Assembly: GCA_902812455.1 (NCBI GenBank)
Contig: CADDZH010000082.1
Location: 1 to 24,440, forward strand
Direction of reading: 5' to 3'
DNA from: Chloroflexota bacterium
GTDB taxonomy: Bacteria; Chloroflexota; Ktedonobacteria; Ktedonobacterales; Ktedonobacteraceae
Length of the DNA: 24,440 nt
Both the position numbers and the translations under genes were made by a program. Below, piece after piece: positions 1-7,968 of the stretch (position 1 is its first letter; the number at the start of each line of letters is the position of its first letter). A model generated the notes under the pieces. The model saw nothing but the letters and a program-made list of their open reading frames with translations. It was not told the origin of the DNA and did no database searches.

Positions 1-33
1 CCCATCCCCCCATCCACCCCTTGTCCCTACAGG
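1..33. repeat. Dispersed repeat family B, partial copy at window edge
   Basis: The C-rich stretch ending in TTGTCCCTACAGG is nearly identical to 17685-17718, differing by one extra C in a C run. The copy is cut by the window edge. Other copies end in variants of GCCCCTAC. Confidence 0.7.
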
Positions 34-75
34 GATGATCCAGTGATCGGAAAAGTTCATTAGGATTATACCTCA

Positions 76-1152
76 TTATACCTTATGTTCGAATTCCGCT
101 ACCATATCATCTTGCATGACGTGAAGGAGTTCAGGGACAAGGAATCTGTTGCCGGAAAAAGGCAATGGGGACGAGCCATGAGAAACGACTGGTGAAACGG
201 TGCTGAGAGGAACAGGATTATCTATAAAAGCGTCTTTCGCGGAAGAAATATAGCAAATATTGCCCAGGGATTGTTTGGCGTTGCGCTTGGCTTCAGCCGC
301 AAGGTAACTGACTTCTTGGATGCTATGTGGCCGGTAGGCCTGATTATCAACAATCCCGATTGATAAGGACACGAGCGGGAACTGGTAGGGGCGTCCTTTG
401 CGGTCTACCCCGCTGATCGAGCCGCGAGCCAGATCCTCAGGGTAGTACAAAGCCGCGCTCTCTCTTTTATACCTGAGCGTAATCTGCTGGCAAAGTGTTT
501 GCGTACAATCAGGTGTGGTCACGACGATGAAATCATCACCACCAACATGGCCAACAAAATCATCCACATTGCCATACTCATAGACCACTTGCTGGCAAAT
601 ACGCCCCACCAGCAGGATCATATCATTGCCTGCCAGGAAGCCATACACATCGTTAAAAGACTTGAAGTTATCCAGGTCAAGATAGAGGATGCTCCAGGGA
701 TCTGCGCGCTCAAGCCTGTAATTGATAGCGCGCACAACCTGCATCCCACCTGGCAAGCCGGTAAGAGGCGAAAGAGAAGCCTGCTGTACACGTTGTAACT
801 GCCTGTGCACCCAGGCCAGGAGTTCATCTGCATCAAATGGCTTGGTAATATATCCATCAACGCCACAATCGTAAGCGCGCACCTTATCGGCGGCTCCGCC
901 TAAAGCGCTCAAGACGATGATGGGGATATGCATTGTTTTTGGATGGTTGCGCAACTGCTGGACAACCGCATAGCCATTCATGCCCGGCAGCATGATATCC
1001 ACTATGACGAGGTGCGGTATTTCGCGTAGTGCAAATTCTACAGCAGCTTCGCCGTTAAGGACTGTCACTACCTGATACCCTTCAATTTCCAGCGTTTCTC
1101 GAAGTAAGCCGGCTATCAATCGTTCGTCCTCGACGACTAAAATATTTGCCAT
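76..1152 (-). CDS. Response regulator with C-terminal GGDEF-type domain (GGDDF variant)
   Basis: The product is a 358-residue cytoplasmic signalling protein. Residues 1-120 form a receiver domain: acidic pocket E8/D9, phospho-acceptor D52 in VDIMLPGMNG, and K104 in TKPF. Residues 128-300 form a GGDEF domain, starting at SPLTGLPGG and carrying metal-ligand-like D159/D161 in YLDLDNF. The signature at 204-208 reads GGDDF, not GG(D/E)EF, and the position of the RxxD inhibitory site reads NVDD. The last 50 or so residues look unstructured. A ribosome binding site (CAGGAG) lies 5-6 nt upstream of the ATG. The family makes cyclic di-GMP when intact; with Asp at the usual catalytic Glu position, activity is uncertain and it may act as a receptor or regulator. 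No partner histidine kinase lies in the window. Confidence 0.9.
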   Translation of the reverse strand: MANILVVEDERLIAGLLRETLEIEGYQVVTVLNGEAAVEFALREIPHLVIVDIMLPGMNGYAVVQQLRNHPKTMHIPIIVLSALGGAADKVRAYDCGVDGYITKPFDADELLAWVHRQLQRVQQASLSPLTGLPGGMQVVRAINYRLERADPWSILYLDLDNFKSFNDVYGFLAGNDMILLVGRICQQVVYEYGNVDDFVGHVGGDDFIVVTTPDCTQTLCQQITLRYKRESAALYYPEDLARGSISGVDRKGRPYQFPLVSLSIGIVDNQAYRPHSIQEVSYLAAEAKRNAKQSLGNICYISSAKDAFIDNPVPLSTVSPVVSHGSSPLPFSGNRFLVPELLHVMQDDMVAEFEHKV

Positions 1153-1366
1153 ATGCGCTCCTGCTACTACACTCTCAAATACTAGATGCTACGAAGAAAA
1201 GTGCGAAAATATGCTCTGCAAGATGGGATATCATGTTTCACCTGCTATAAAGCTGCATTTGCAGAGATTGTATAATGTCTACTTCTACCCCTCCTATTCA
1301 CTGCTCTGATCAGCATGAGGAAAACACAATGCCCTTTGCTTTAGCTTGTCTAGCCTTATCCCCCAG

Positions 1367-1412
1367 TAAGGATAGCGGACAACCACACGCCTATCCGTTA
1401 TCTTTTCTTTTC
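1367..1412 (+). terminator. Terminator-like hairpin followed by T-rich tract
   Basis: TAAGGATAG pairs with CTATCCgTTA around a 15-nt loop, and TCTTTTCTTTTCT follows. No gene lies upstream on this strand, so if it is used it would end an unannotated short transcript. Confidence 0.35.
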
Positions 1413-1464
1413 TACAGTATAACATTCTTCTTCGTCTATGCATAGGGGGTTAACCGCGCAATTT

Positions 1465-1580
1465 AAAAATAAGGGTCTCTATCTTTTAGGGTGATCGACG
1501 AGAATGTGCCCATCAATCGGCGCTGGCCGCGATAAATCGGGCCCTACAGTTCACCCGGAAGGATGGAGACCCAAAAATAA
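1465..1580. repeat. MITE-like repeat family A, copy 1, with 8-bp target duplication
   Basis: The element is 100 bp (1473-1572). Its 21-bp imperfect terminal inverted repeats run from GGGTCTCTATC at 1473-1493 to GGATGGAGACCC ending at 1572. It is flanked on both sides by the direct repeat AAAAATAA (1465-1472 and 1573-1580), consistent with a target-site duplication. The interior holds CAATCGGCGCTGGCCGCG and CGATAAATCG, shared with copies at 4026 and 21752. There is no coding capacity, so a transposase would have to act in trans. Confidence 0.75.
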
Positions 1581-1587
1581 AAAGGAG

Positions 1588-1616
1588 TTGACGGCAAGCC
1601 GATCCTGCGATAAGAT
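1588..1616 (+). promoter_or_regulatory. Sigma-70-type promoter for the hydrolase-helicase operon
   Basis: TTGACG at 1588-1593, a 17-nt spacer and TAAGAT at 1611-1616 lie directly after the repeat's target duplication. The predicted start near 1623 gives a short leader. Confidence 0.6.
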
Positions 1617-1661
1617 GAGAAGCACCAGAGAATAAACACCATGTATGATGAAGGGAAGAAG

Positions 1662-2333
1662 ATGACCTCACCAGCACAGGTTGAGCGCGCAGTGAGTTTT
1701 CAAAGCGCGGGGCAGCCCTCGTATCTCCTCGAAGGAATACTACACGAGCCTACAAAAGCCGAGCGAGCGCCTGTAGTTGTACTCTGCCATCCTCAACCCG
1801 TGAGTAGCGATATGAACGATCCATTGCTGGTTACCCTCGCTACACAGTTGGCAAATGCAGGCATGCTTGCGCTGCGCTTTAATTTTCGCGGAGTGGGTAA
1901 GAGTGGCGGGCAGCAAACTGATGGGAAAATGGAACCACTTGACCTGGCAGGAGCTATCAACTTTGTCCTGGCTCAACCAGGGATCAATCCCGCCAAAGTA
2001 TGCGTTATCGGTCATGCCTTTGGAGCGAATATTGCCCTGATGTATGCTCCTTTTGATCCGCGCGTCCGCACGGTAGTGGCCATCAGCCTCCTGCTCTATC
2101 GCGTTCCCAATGGATTTCCGAAAGCTTTTGAACGCCCTAAATTGTTTATTACAGGAGAAGATGATCAAATCTGCCCGCTTTATAAGCTCGAACCATTTGT
2201 TGAGCAGCAAAAAGGGCCGAAAGGCATCAAAGTCATTCGAGGGGCACGCCACCTGATGCGTGGATATGAAGAGGCGGCTGCCGAGGCTATCATGAAATAT
2301 GTGAGCAACTGGGCGGCCATGCCAGGAGTATAA
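1662..2333 (+). CDS. Alpha/beta-hydrolase-fold protein lacking the nucleophile serine
   Basis: The 223-residue cytoplasmic protein resembles the COG2945-type small alpha/beta hydrolases: an oxyanion-region motif LCHPQP, the conserved LRFNFRGVGKSGG stretch, an acid in TGEDDQ (D167/D168) and a histidine in GARH (H197). The nucleophile elbow, normally G-x-S-x-G, reads GHAFG, with Ala119 encoded by GCC at 2016-2018 in place of Ser. Classical serine-hydrolase chemistry is therefore unlikely unless another residue substitutes. I chose the ATG at 1662 because AAGGG lies 6 nt upstream and MTSPAQVERA looks like a normal family start; an in-frame ATG at 1641 would add seven residues. It is the first gene of an operon with the helicase 7 bp downstream. 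Confidence 0.8.
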   Translation: MTSPAQVERAVSFQSAGQPSYLLEGILHEPTKAERAPVVVLCHPQPVSSDMNDPLLVTLATQLANAGMLALRFNFRGVGKSGGQQTDGKMEPLDLAGAINFVLAQPGINPAKVCVIGHAFGANIALMYAPFDPRVRTVVAISLLLYRVPNGFPKAFERPKLFITGEDDQICPLYKLEPFVEQQKGPKGIKVIRGARHLMRGYEEAAAEAIMKYVSNWAAMPGV

Positions 2334-2340
2334 GAGCAAG

Positions 2341-4020
2341 ATGATACCCAATAATCCTATTATTGTACAGAGCGATAAAACGATCCTTCTGGAAGTAGAT
2401 CACCCTCAACATGCCGAGGCAAGAGATGCCCTGGCTCAATTTGCGGAGCTAGAGAAATCGCCGGAGCATATCCATACCTATCGTCTTTCGCCACTCTCCT
2501 TATGGAATGCTGCTGCCGGTGGCATGGATGCCCAGACGGTTCTCGATCTGCTGGCTCGCTTCAGCAAATACTCTATCCCGCCTAATGTGGTCAGCGATAT
2601 CCGTGACTACATGAGCCGCTATGGGCGTGTCAAGCTCATCCGGGAAGGGAATGCGCTCCTGCTGGTATCGAGCGATCCTATACTCATTGCAGAGATTCTC
2701 CATCACAAACGCACGCAGCCATACATACTGCGCCAGTTGAATAGTCACACCATCCAGGTAGATGCCTCACGGCGTGGGCACATCAAGCAAGCCCTCATCC
2801 ATATCGGTTTTCCTGCCGAAGACCTGGCAGGCTATACCGAAGGCTCGCCGCTTCCTATGCGCCTGCGCACAACGGCATTATCAGGCAAAGAATTTGCACC
2901 TCGCGCCTACCAATCCGCCGCTGCTGGGGCATTCTACGCTGGTGGGGCTCCCAGTGGTGGCAGCGGTGTCGTGGTATTGCCTTGTGGCGCGGGAAAAACG
3001 ATTGTGGGCCTGGCCGCCATGGCCGATATCCAGCGCGCTACCCTCATCCTGTGCCCTAATAACACGGGCGTCCACCAGTGGATCAACGAAATCCTTGACA
3101 AGACCGATGTCCCGCCCGAAATGATAGGCGAGTATACCGGTGACCGTAAGGATATCTGTCCCATTACTGTCAGCACGTACCAGATACTGACCTACCGGCG
3201 ATCTGAGGAAGAGGATTTCCCCCATTTTTCCCTTTTCACCAGCTTTGATTGGGGATTGATCATCTATGACGAGGTTCACCTGCTGCCTGCTCCCGTCTTC
3301 CGCATCACTGCCGAAATCCAGTCTCGCCGGCGCCTGGGATTGACGGCCACACTTATTCGCGAGGATGGGCGCGAGGCCGATGTCTTTAGCCTGATCGGCC
3401 CGAAGAAATATGACGTTCCCTGGCGCGAACTGGAAAGGCAGGGCTGGATCGCCACTGCCGAATGCCATGAAATCCGTGTGAGCATGCCCGAAGACGAGCA
3501 ACTCAATTACGCCATCGCCGAAGAACGCGAAAAATACCGCCTGGCCGCAGAAAATCCCGTCAAGTTGACGGTGACCCGTTACCTGGCCCAGCAACACGAG
3601 GATGACCTGGTGCTCATTATCGGTCAATATATCGATCAGTTAAAACAGCTTGCCGAAGAGCTTAAAGCGCCTTTGATTACCGGGAAAACATCAAACAAGT
3701 TGCGCGAGAAGCTCTACGATCAATTTCGCCGGGGCGAACTCAAACGTCTGGTCGTCAGCAAAGTGGCCAATTTTGCCATCGATCTGCCGGACGCCAACGT
3801 TGCTATCCAGGTGTCGGGTACATTTGGTTCGCGGCAGGAAGAAGCTCAGCGCCTCGGACGCATCTTGCGCCCGAAGACGGATGGTGGCCTGGCCTACTTC
3901 TATTCTATTGTCACTCGCGATACCCGCGACCAGGAATTTTCCGCCAATCGCCAGCTCTTTCTGACTGAACAGGGATACCGTTATGTAATCGAGGACGCCG
4001 AGCGGCTGCTGGCATCGTGA
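2341..4020 (+). CDS. XPB/Ssl2-like superfamily 2 DNA helicase
   Basis: The 559-residue protein has the bacterial XPB layout. An N-terminal helicase-associated/damage-recognition-like region covers about 1-180. Helicase domain 1 has Walker A GAGKT (216-220), DEVH (310-313) and TAT (335-337), followed by the RED motif typical of XPB (340-342). Helicase domain 2 ends with motif VI QRLGRILRP (503-511). XPB enzymes are ATP-driven 3'-5' DNA translocases; in bacteria their role is thought to be in repair or transcription but is poorly defined. The gene starts 7 bp after the hydrolase-fold gene; AGGAG lies about 12 nt before the ATG, so coupling is likely. No nuclease partner such as Bax1 is adjacent. 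Confidence 0.93.
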   Translation: MIPNNPIIVQSDKTILLEVDHPQHAEARDALAQFAELEKSPEHIHTYRLSPLSLWNAAAGGMDAQTVLDLLARFSKYSIPPNVVSDIRDYMSRYGRVKLIREGNALLLVSSDPILIAEILHHKRTQPYILRQLNSHTIQVDASRRGHIKQALIHIGFPAEDLAGYTEGSPLPMRLRTTALSGKEFAPRAYQSAAAGAFYAGGAPSGGSGVVVLPCGAGKTIVGLAAMADIQRATLILCPNNTGVHQWINEILDKTDVPPEMIGEYTGDRKDICPITVSTYQILTYRRSEEEDFPHFSLFTSFDWGLIIYDEVHLLPAPVFRITAEIQSRRRLGLTATLIREDGREADVFSLIGPKKYDVPWRELERQGWIATAECHEIRVSMPEDEQLNYAIAEEREKYRLAAENPVKLTVTRYLAQQHEDDLVLIIGQYIDQLKQLAEELKAPLITGKTSNKLREKLYDQFRRGELKRLVVSKVANFAIDLPDANVAIQVSGTFGSRQEEAQRLGRILRPKTDGGLAYFYSIVTRDTRDQEFSANRQLFLTEQGYRYVIEDAERLLAS

Positions 4021-4025
4021 ATGGC

Positions 4026-4113
4026 GGGTCTCCATCCTTTACGGTGGGAGCCGATCAATCGGCGCTGGGCACGATAAATCGGTCCCTACACTTCACCCGA
4101 AGGAGAGAGAGCT
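4026..4113. repeat. MITE-like repeat family A, copy 2 (degenerate right end)
   Basis: The left terminal repeat GGGTCTCCATCC (4026-4046) and the interior GCCGATCAATCGGCGCTGG plus CGATAAATCGGTCCCTACA match copy 1. The right terminal repeat (CACCCGAAGGAGAGAGAG) has drifted. No clear target duplication remains. GCCGAT-CA-ATCGGC is a perfect palindrome. Confidence 0.65.
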
Positions 4114-4128
4114 GAAAAGCAGGATTGC

Positions 4129-4158
4129 TTGACACTTTTTGCTACGAGGTGATACCCT
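4129..4158 (+). promoter_or_regulatory. Promoter for the thioredoxin-like/manA operon
   Basis: TTGACA at 4129-4134, an 18-nt spacer and TACCCT at 4153-4158. The predicted start is near 4165, giving a leader of about 35 nt to the ATG at 4200. Confidence 0.55.
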
Positions 4159-4199
4159 TGTGAACAATCTTAGTGTTAAGAGCATGCAAGGAAAGTGTT

Positions 4200-4535
4200 A
4201 TGGCAGAGAGCTACATTGAGGTGTCTAAGCAAGATTTCGCAGAAAAGGTACTCGACGCCGAGCAGATGGTGCTGGTCAATTTCACGGCGGCCAATAGCGG
4301 CGCGTGCCAGATACAGGATCCAGAATTTGAGGCCGTGAGCAAAGACTATCAAGGACGGGTCATCTTCGCCAGATTGCAGACCGAAAATAACGAGGAACTT
4401 GTCAACGAATGGAAAATAGATGGCATTCCGACGATCATCTTCTTCAAAGGAGGCAAAGAAATTTACCGCATTAAAGGCATTATTATGCGTGACAGGCTAC
4501 GCCGCCAGATCGAAGGAGCGCTGCTCGCCCCCTGA
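4200..4535 (+). CDS. Thioredoxin-fold protein with SGAC in place of CGPC
   Basis: The 111-residue protein has the thioredoxin layout: strand VLVNFTA, active-site helix, and the cis-proline loop GIPTIIFFKGG (Pro77). The active site reads Ser33-Gly-Ala-Cys36, so the attacking N-terminal cysteine is missing and only the second cysteine remains. Disulfide reduction by the usual mechanism is unlikely; a monothiol, chaperone or binding role is possible. The start at 4200 is preferred: AAGGAA lies 6 nt upstream, whereas the in-frame GTG at 4173 has no site and would sit within about 10 nt of the predicted transcript start. There is no signal peptide. The downstream isomerase starts 2 bp after its stop. 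Confidence 0.8.
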   Translation: MAESYIEVSKQDFAEKVLDAEQMVLVNFTAANSGACQIQDPEFEAVSKDYQGRVIFARLQTENNEELVNEWKIDGIPTIIFFKGGKEIYRIKGIIMRDRLRRQIEGALLAP

Positions 4536-4537
4536 AG

Positions 4538-5584
4538 ATGAAAACCGTACATCCTATTCTATTAGAAGCATCATTTCATGAAACGATCTGGGGAGGTCAA
4601 CGGCTAGAGCGCGAGGGCTGGAAACGCCTGCCGCGAGCTGATATCGCCATTGGCGAGGCGTGGGAGACCGAAATCAATACCATTGCCAGAAATGAACCAT
4701 ATGCAGGCAAAACGCTTGGTGTGCTCGTTGAGGAACTGGGCGAAGCTCTGCTGGGCGAGCAAGCCATATGTGTTTTTGGCCAACGCTTTCCCCTGCTGGC
4801 AAAATTTATCGACGCCAATGCCAAACTCTCCGTGCAGGTACATCCAGATGATCGCTATGCAGCAGAGCACGAAGGTGGCAAGCTGGGGAAGACAGAATTC
4901 TGGTATATTCTTGCAGCAGAGCCTGGGGCAACCATTGTGCATGGCTTTAAGTTTCCCACCTCCAGAACGGAGGTGCGCCGGGCCATCGAAGAGGTAAGAT
5001 TGGAAGAACTGCTCCACGAAGAAACCGTTTGCGCAGGCGATGTCATCTTTGTTCCAGCCGGAACCGTTCACGCTATCGGCAGCGGAGTCCTGCTCTATGA
5101 GCTGCAGGAATACTCGGATATCACCTATCGCATGTACGACTACGGGCGCCTCACGGCGGCTGGCACTCCCCGCGAACTGCACGTGGAGCGCTCGCTGGAT
5201 GTCGCACACTACGATATATCTCCAAAGGTGAAAATGCAGCCCGTTCTTCTAGCCGGCGGCGAGCAGTATGAGGAACGTTGCCTGGTCGCTTGCCGCTACT
5301 TTCTCACGCGTGAGCTAGCTTTCGGAACGGATGGCTATACGAAGGGCAAAACAGGAGGCAGTTGCATCATTCTTACCTCTCTCGGCGCAGAAGTTCAGGT
5401 AGCTTATGGGCCTTCCCTTAGCAGGAGCGAGCGGCTTTCCCGTGGGCAAACGATGGTGCTCCCGGCGGCGCTGGGAGACTATGCCATAGCAGGGACGGGT
5501 ACATTGCTCCTTTCGTATGTGCCAGCGCCAGGAGATAGTGCATGGCTCCTGTGGAATCAAAAAAACAGCCTCGCTTTTTACTAG
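4538..5584 (+). CDS. manA: Class I (type I) mannose-6-phosphate isomerase
   Basis: The 348-residue zinc enzyme interconverts mannose-6-phosphate and fructose-6-phosphate, linking glycolysis to GDP-mannose and glycan synthesis. Zinc ligands are visible as Q100 and H102 in SVQVHPDD, E120 in KTEFW and H178 in GTVHAIG; R198 in YRMYDYGR matches the catalytic arginine region. Length fits the short Bacillus-like ManA group. It begins 2 nt after the thioredoxin-like stop with no close Shine-Dalgarno site, so translation is probably coupled. The stop TAG lies in a CTAG that also supplies the stop of the convergent gene, leaving no space for a terminator between them. Confidence 0.93.
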   Translation: MKTVHPILLEASFHETIWGGQRLEREGWKRLPRADIAIGEAWETEINTIARNEPYAGKTLGVLVEELGEALLGEQAICVFGQRFPLLAKFIDANAKLSVQVHPDDRYAAEHEGGKLGKTEFWYILAAEPGATIVHGFKFPTSRTEVRRAIEEVRLEELLHEETVCAGDVIFVPAGTVHAIGSGVLLYELQEYSDITYRMYDYGRLTAAGTPRELHVERSLDVAHYDISPKVKMQPVLLAGGEQYEERCLVACRYFLTRELAFGTDGYTKGKTGGSCIILTSLGAEVQVAYGPSLSRSERLSRGQTMVLPAALGDYAIAGTGTLLLSYVPAPGDSAWLLWNQKNSLAFY

Positions 5585-7731
5585 AAACTTTTGACAATGA
5601 TGCTACTCGTCCCCTCATCTGTCTTGAGCGGCAACTTCAACGAGGTCTGATTTTGATCGGTTTCCAGGTGGAGAGGCCCAAGCCAGGGATTATTGGGAAC
5701 TGTCGTGTAAAACACCCCATTGAGAGCTACGGATGTAGGAACAGCAGCGTTAGCGGGTAGTTCGAATGTTGCAAACAGCTCATCACCTGCATGCATAGCT
5801 GTGAACGTACAGGCGCTACGTGTCACAGCGCGATTCCTGCCATTGATTGCCGCGCTCAGCACATACGAATATGTCGTGTGCGTAGCTGGCTGGGCTGAGC
5901 GCAGCATGGTCCAGCGGGAAACCAACGAGGGTTGGGTACCTGGCAGCACCTGCTGTCGTTGCAGGCCGATCAATTGCAGGTTACCTGCGAAGGCTCCAGA
6001 GGCAGGAGTTGCTCCTACCGGTGGTTTGGGCGAGACAATATAGAGCTGGAACGGCGGAGCACCCAGGCGAGCAGGCCGGTCAACCAGGGTAGCAGAAGCA
6101 TACAACTTGAGCAGGTTGAGAGCGAGCTGGGCATAAGGGCTGACAAGCATTACTGCCGGCCCAGCAGCAGGATCGGGCAGCACAAGACAACGCGAATCAT
6201 CGAAAAGTATCGCGGGCGTTTTCATCTGTGCAGCAAAGTAGCGCAGGGCAGTTTCTGAGTACATATCCGTCGTCACGTAGACCCGTTTCAGGTGATGTTC
6301 CTGGGCGAGCTGGTCGGCTTCATGCATAGCCTGTTCTAGAGAGCTTAGTGTGTTATACGTCTTGCCGTGCCCATAACTACCATCCACAACATCGAGCAGA
6401 GAAGCGGTACAGGTTGCTACCTGGGCAGCAATCAGCAGGAACACCAGGGCGTACCAGCCATAGCGAAGAGTGGATAAAGAGAATATTCCTCTGCCTCTCA
6501 GTTGCCGCAGCCACTCGGCAATTTTTGAGAGCAAGATGCCTATCAAGATAAATGGCCCCGGCATCAATACCAGCAGGTAATAGGGATAGAGGGTCAGGGA
6601 ATGGCGAGAAAGGATCAAGATGGGTATGACTTGCCAGACCAGCAAGAGAGCCAGGCCGCACCTGTAAGGATTCGCTCGAAAATCTACCCACCAGCGCCGC
6701 AATGGAAACTGCCGTTCAGCGCCATACTCAGTGCCATCCGAAGTATTACGTCCAGGCCATATTACCAGGGCTCCCGCTAGCAGTAACCCGCCTGCCGTGA
6801 GGAGCAAGAGCGCGTGACGAAGCGGGGCGAGCACAGGAGCAAATACGCGCAAGAGAGAGGTGGGATTCGTAGGTATTTGATAGTAAAAGGTGAAGCCGTT
6901 CGGGCTGAGAAAAAACTGGTAAAACGATATGGCTTTATTATCAATTTGCGAAGGTTGCCTCGCCGCTTGCAGCAGCACCGAGAGGTCTGAGAACTTTGAT
7001 ATGACTTCCCAGATAATATACGGAGAGAAAATTACCAGGAGCGCGAGCAGGGCTAATCCAACATCACGCCAGCGTATCGTTCTGGGGACAAGGATGATTG
7101 CCAGGAGGAGTGGAATAAGCAGAAAAAGGGCCGTTTCATGTAACTGGTAAGCAATGCCCAGTAGAAGCAGCGCGGGAAAGAGCCAGCCTTTGCGTCGCTC
7201 AACAACGCCCAGGAACAGCGCAAACAAGAAGAGCACAACGAATGGAGCGAGCATATTTTGCTGCCAGAGAAAGCGCGAATAGCCAACCGGCTTGGCAGCA
7301 GCAGCATACAGGAATGCAGCAACGGCCCCTGCAAAGCGCCCATAATAGCGCCTGATAAAGACATACGTCAGGAACACCGCAATGACGTTCAACAAACCAA
7401 CCATCACCACTCCCCAGAGCGGATTGGCGCTGAGCGATGCAGGGAGCATAAGTAAGTAAATAACGGCAGGAGGATTCTGGATGCCGATGGAGGCAGGATT
7501 ACTTACAAGCGGCAGCAGTCCATGCTGCACAGCTTCACGAGCCAGGCCAAAGATAGCTGCCTGGTCGCCATCAAATTCGCTCGTGCCGAGCTGGTAAAGG
7601 CGTAAGAAAGCGGCAACAAGTAAAATACCATACAATTCCCAGGAGCGAAGGTAGGCTAGCAAGCTCTCCCGGCTCGCCAACTGCTTGCCCTCAATATGTG
7701 AGGCATCATCTTTTGTCTGTGTAAGACTCAT
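5581..7731 (-). CDS. GT39/ArnT-like polytopic membrane glycosyltransferase
   Basis: The 716-residue protein has many hydrophobic segments between residues 33 and about 460 (11 or so) and a soluble C-terminal part of about 250 residues. The first extracytoplasmic loop carries EFDGD (52-56), the acidic ExD-type motif of GT-C glycosyltransferases that use polyprenyl-phosphate sugars, and a QNPP segment follows. This family moves sugars onto proteins or lipids on the outer face of the membrane. The acceptor cannot be read from sequence. Convergence with manA hints at a shared mannose or glycan theme, but they are on opposite strands, so this is only suggestive. The start ATG has AAGG about 10 nt upstream. 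Confidence 0.85.
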   Translation of the reverse strand: MSLTQTKDDASHIEGKQLASRESLLAYLRSWELYGILLVAAFLRLYQLGTSEFDGDQAAIFGLAREAVQHGLLPLVSNPASIGIQNPPAVIYLLMLPASLSANPLWGVVMVGLLNVIAVFLTYVFIRRYYGRFAGAVAAFLYAAAAKPVGYSRFLWQQNMLAPFVVLFLFALFLGVVERRKGWLFPALLLLGIAYQLHETALFLLIPLLLAIILVPRTIRWRDVGLALLALLVIFSPYIIWEVISKFSDLSVLLQAARQPSQIDNKAISFYQFFLSPNGFTFYYQIPTNPTSLLRVFAPVLAPLRHALLLLTAGGLLLAGALVIWPGRNTSDGTEYGAERQFPLRRWWVDFRANPYRCGLALLLVWQVIPILILSRHSLTLYPYYLLVLMPGPFILIGILLSKIAEWLRQLRGRGIFSLSTLRYGWYALVFLLIAAQVATCTASLLDVVDGSYGHGKTYNTLSSLEQAMHEADQLAQEHHLKRVYVTTDMYSETALRYFAAQMKTPAILFDDSRCLVLPDPAAGPAVMLVSPYAQLALNLLKLYASATLVDRPARLGAPPFQLYIVSPKPPVGATPASGAFAGNLQLIGLQRQQVLPGTQPSLVSRWTMLRSAQPATHTTYSYVLSAAINGRNRAVTRSACTFTAMHAGDELFATFELPANAAVPTSVALNGVFYTTVPNNPWLGPLHLETDQNQTSLKLPLKTDEGTSSIIVKSF

Positions 7732-7781
7732 AAATATACTACCTTATGCCCGCTAGCCTGATGGATTTTCCAATCGAATCG

Positions 7782-7954
7782 GATCGTAGCGAGGAGAGCG
7801 AGGGCAAGCACAAGGCCCCTTCCACCCAGCCACATCCACTCACGGCTTCGATAAATCGAGCCTCTACAGCCCCTACAGGTACGATCCGCTTACAAGGCGG
7901 GTTCACGGAAAAACCTGCCCTTGTAAACCACTCCTTGCCCCTATGGCTACGATC
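7782..7954. repeat. Dispersed repeat family B, full copy with terminal inverted repeat
   Basis: GATCGTAGC (7782-7790) is inverted as GCTACGATC (7946-7954). The interior carries GCGAGGGCAAGCACAAGGCC, shared exactly with copies near 17663 and 18021, and TCGATAAATCGA. A second inner palindrome pairs TTACAAGGCGGGTT with AACCTGCCCTTGTAA (about 7890-7926). The 237-bp gap between the glycosyltransferase and dehydrogenase genes is mostly this element. Confidence 0.7.
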
Positions 7955-7968
7955 TAACAAAGATGGCA

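Larger units (their letters stand above)
1153..1640. other. Intergenic region of 488 bp: orphan terminator-like hairpin, MITE-like repeat, promoter
   Basis: This gap separates divergent genes. It holds a T-followed hairpin (1367-1412), a family A repeat (1465-1580) and a promoter for the downstream operon (1588-1616). A TATAAT at 1271-1276 has no good -35. A 38-codon ORF at 1329-1445 (+) has a GAGGA 7 nt before its ATG, but it overlaps the hairpin and resembles nothing I know, so I do not call it a gene. Confidence 0.5.

Noticed and set aside
2881..3627. 248-codon minus-strand ORF opposite the helicase
   Set aside because: Antisense shadow; the plus-strand frame carries all helicase motifs.
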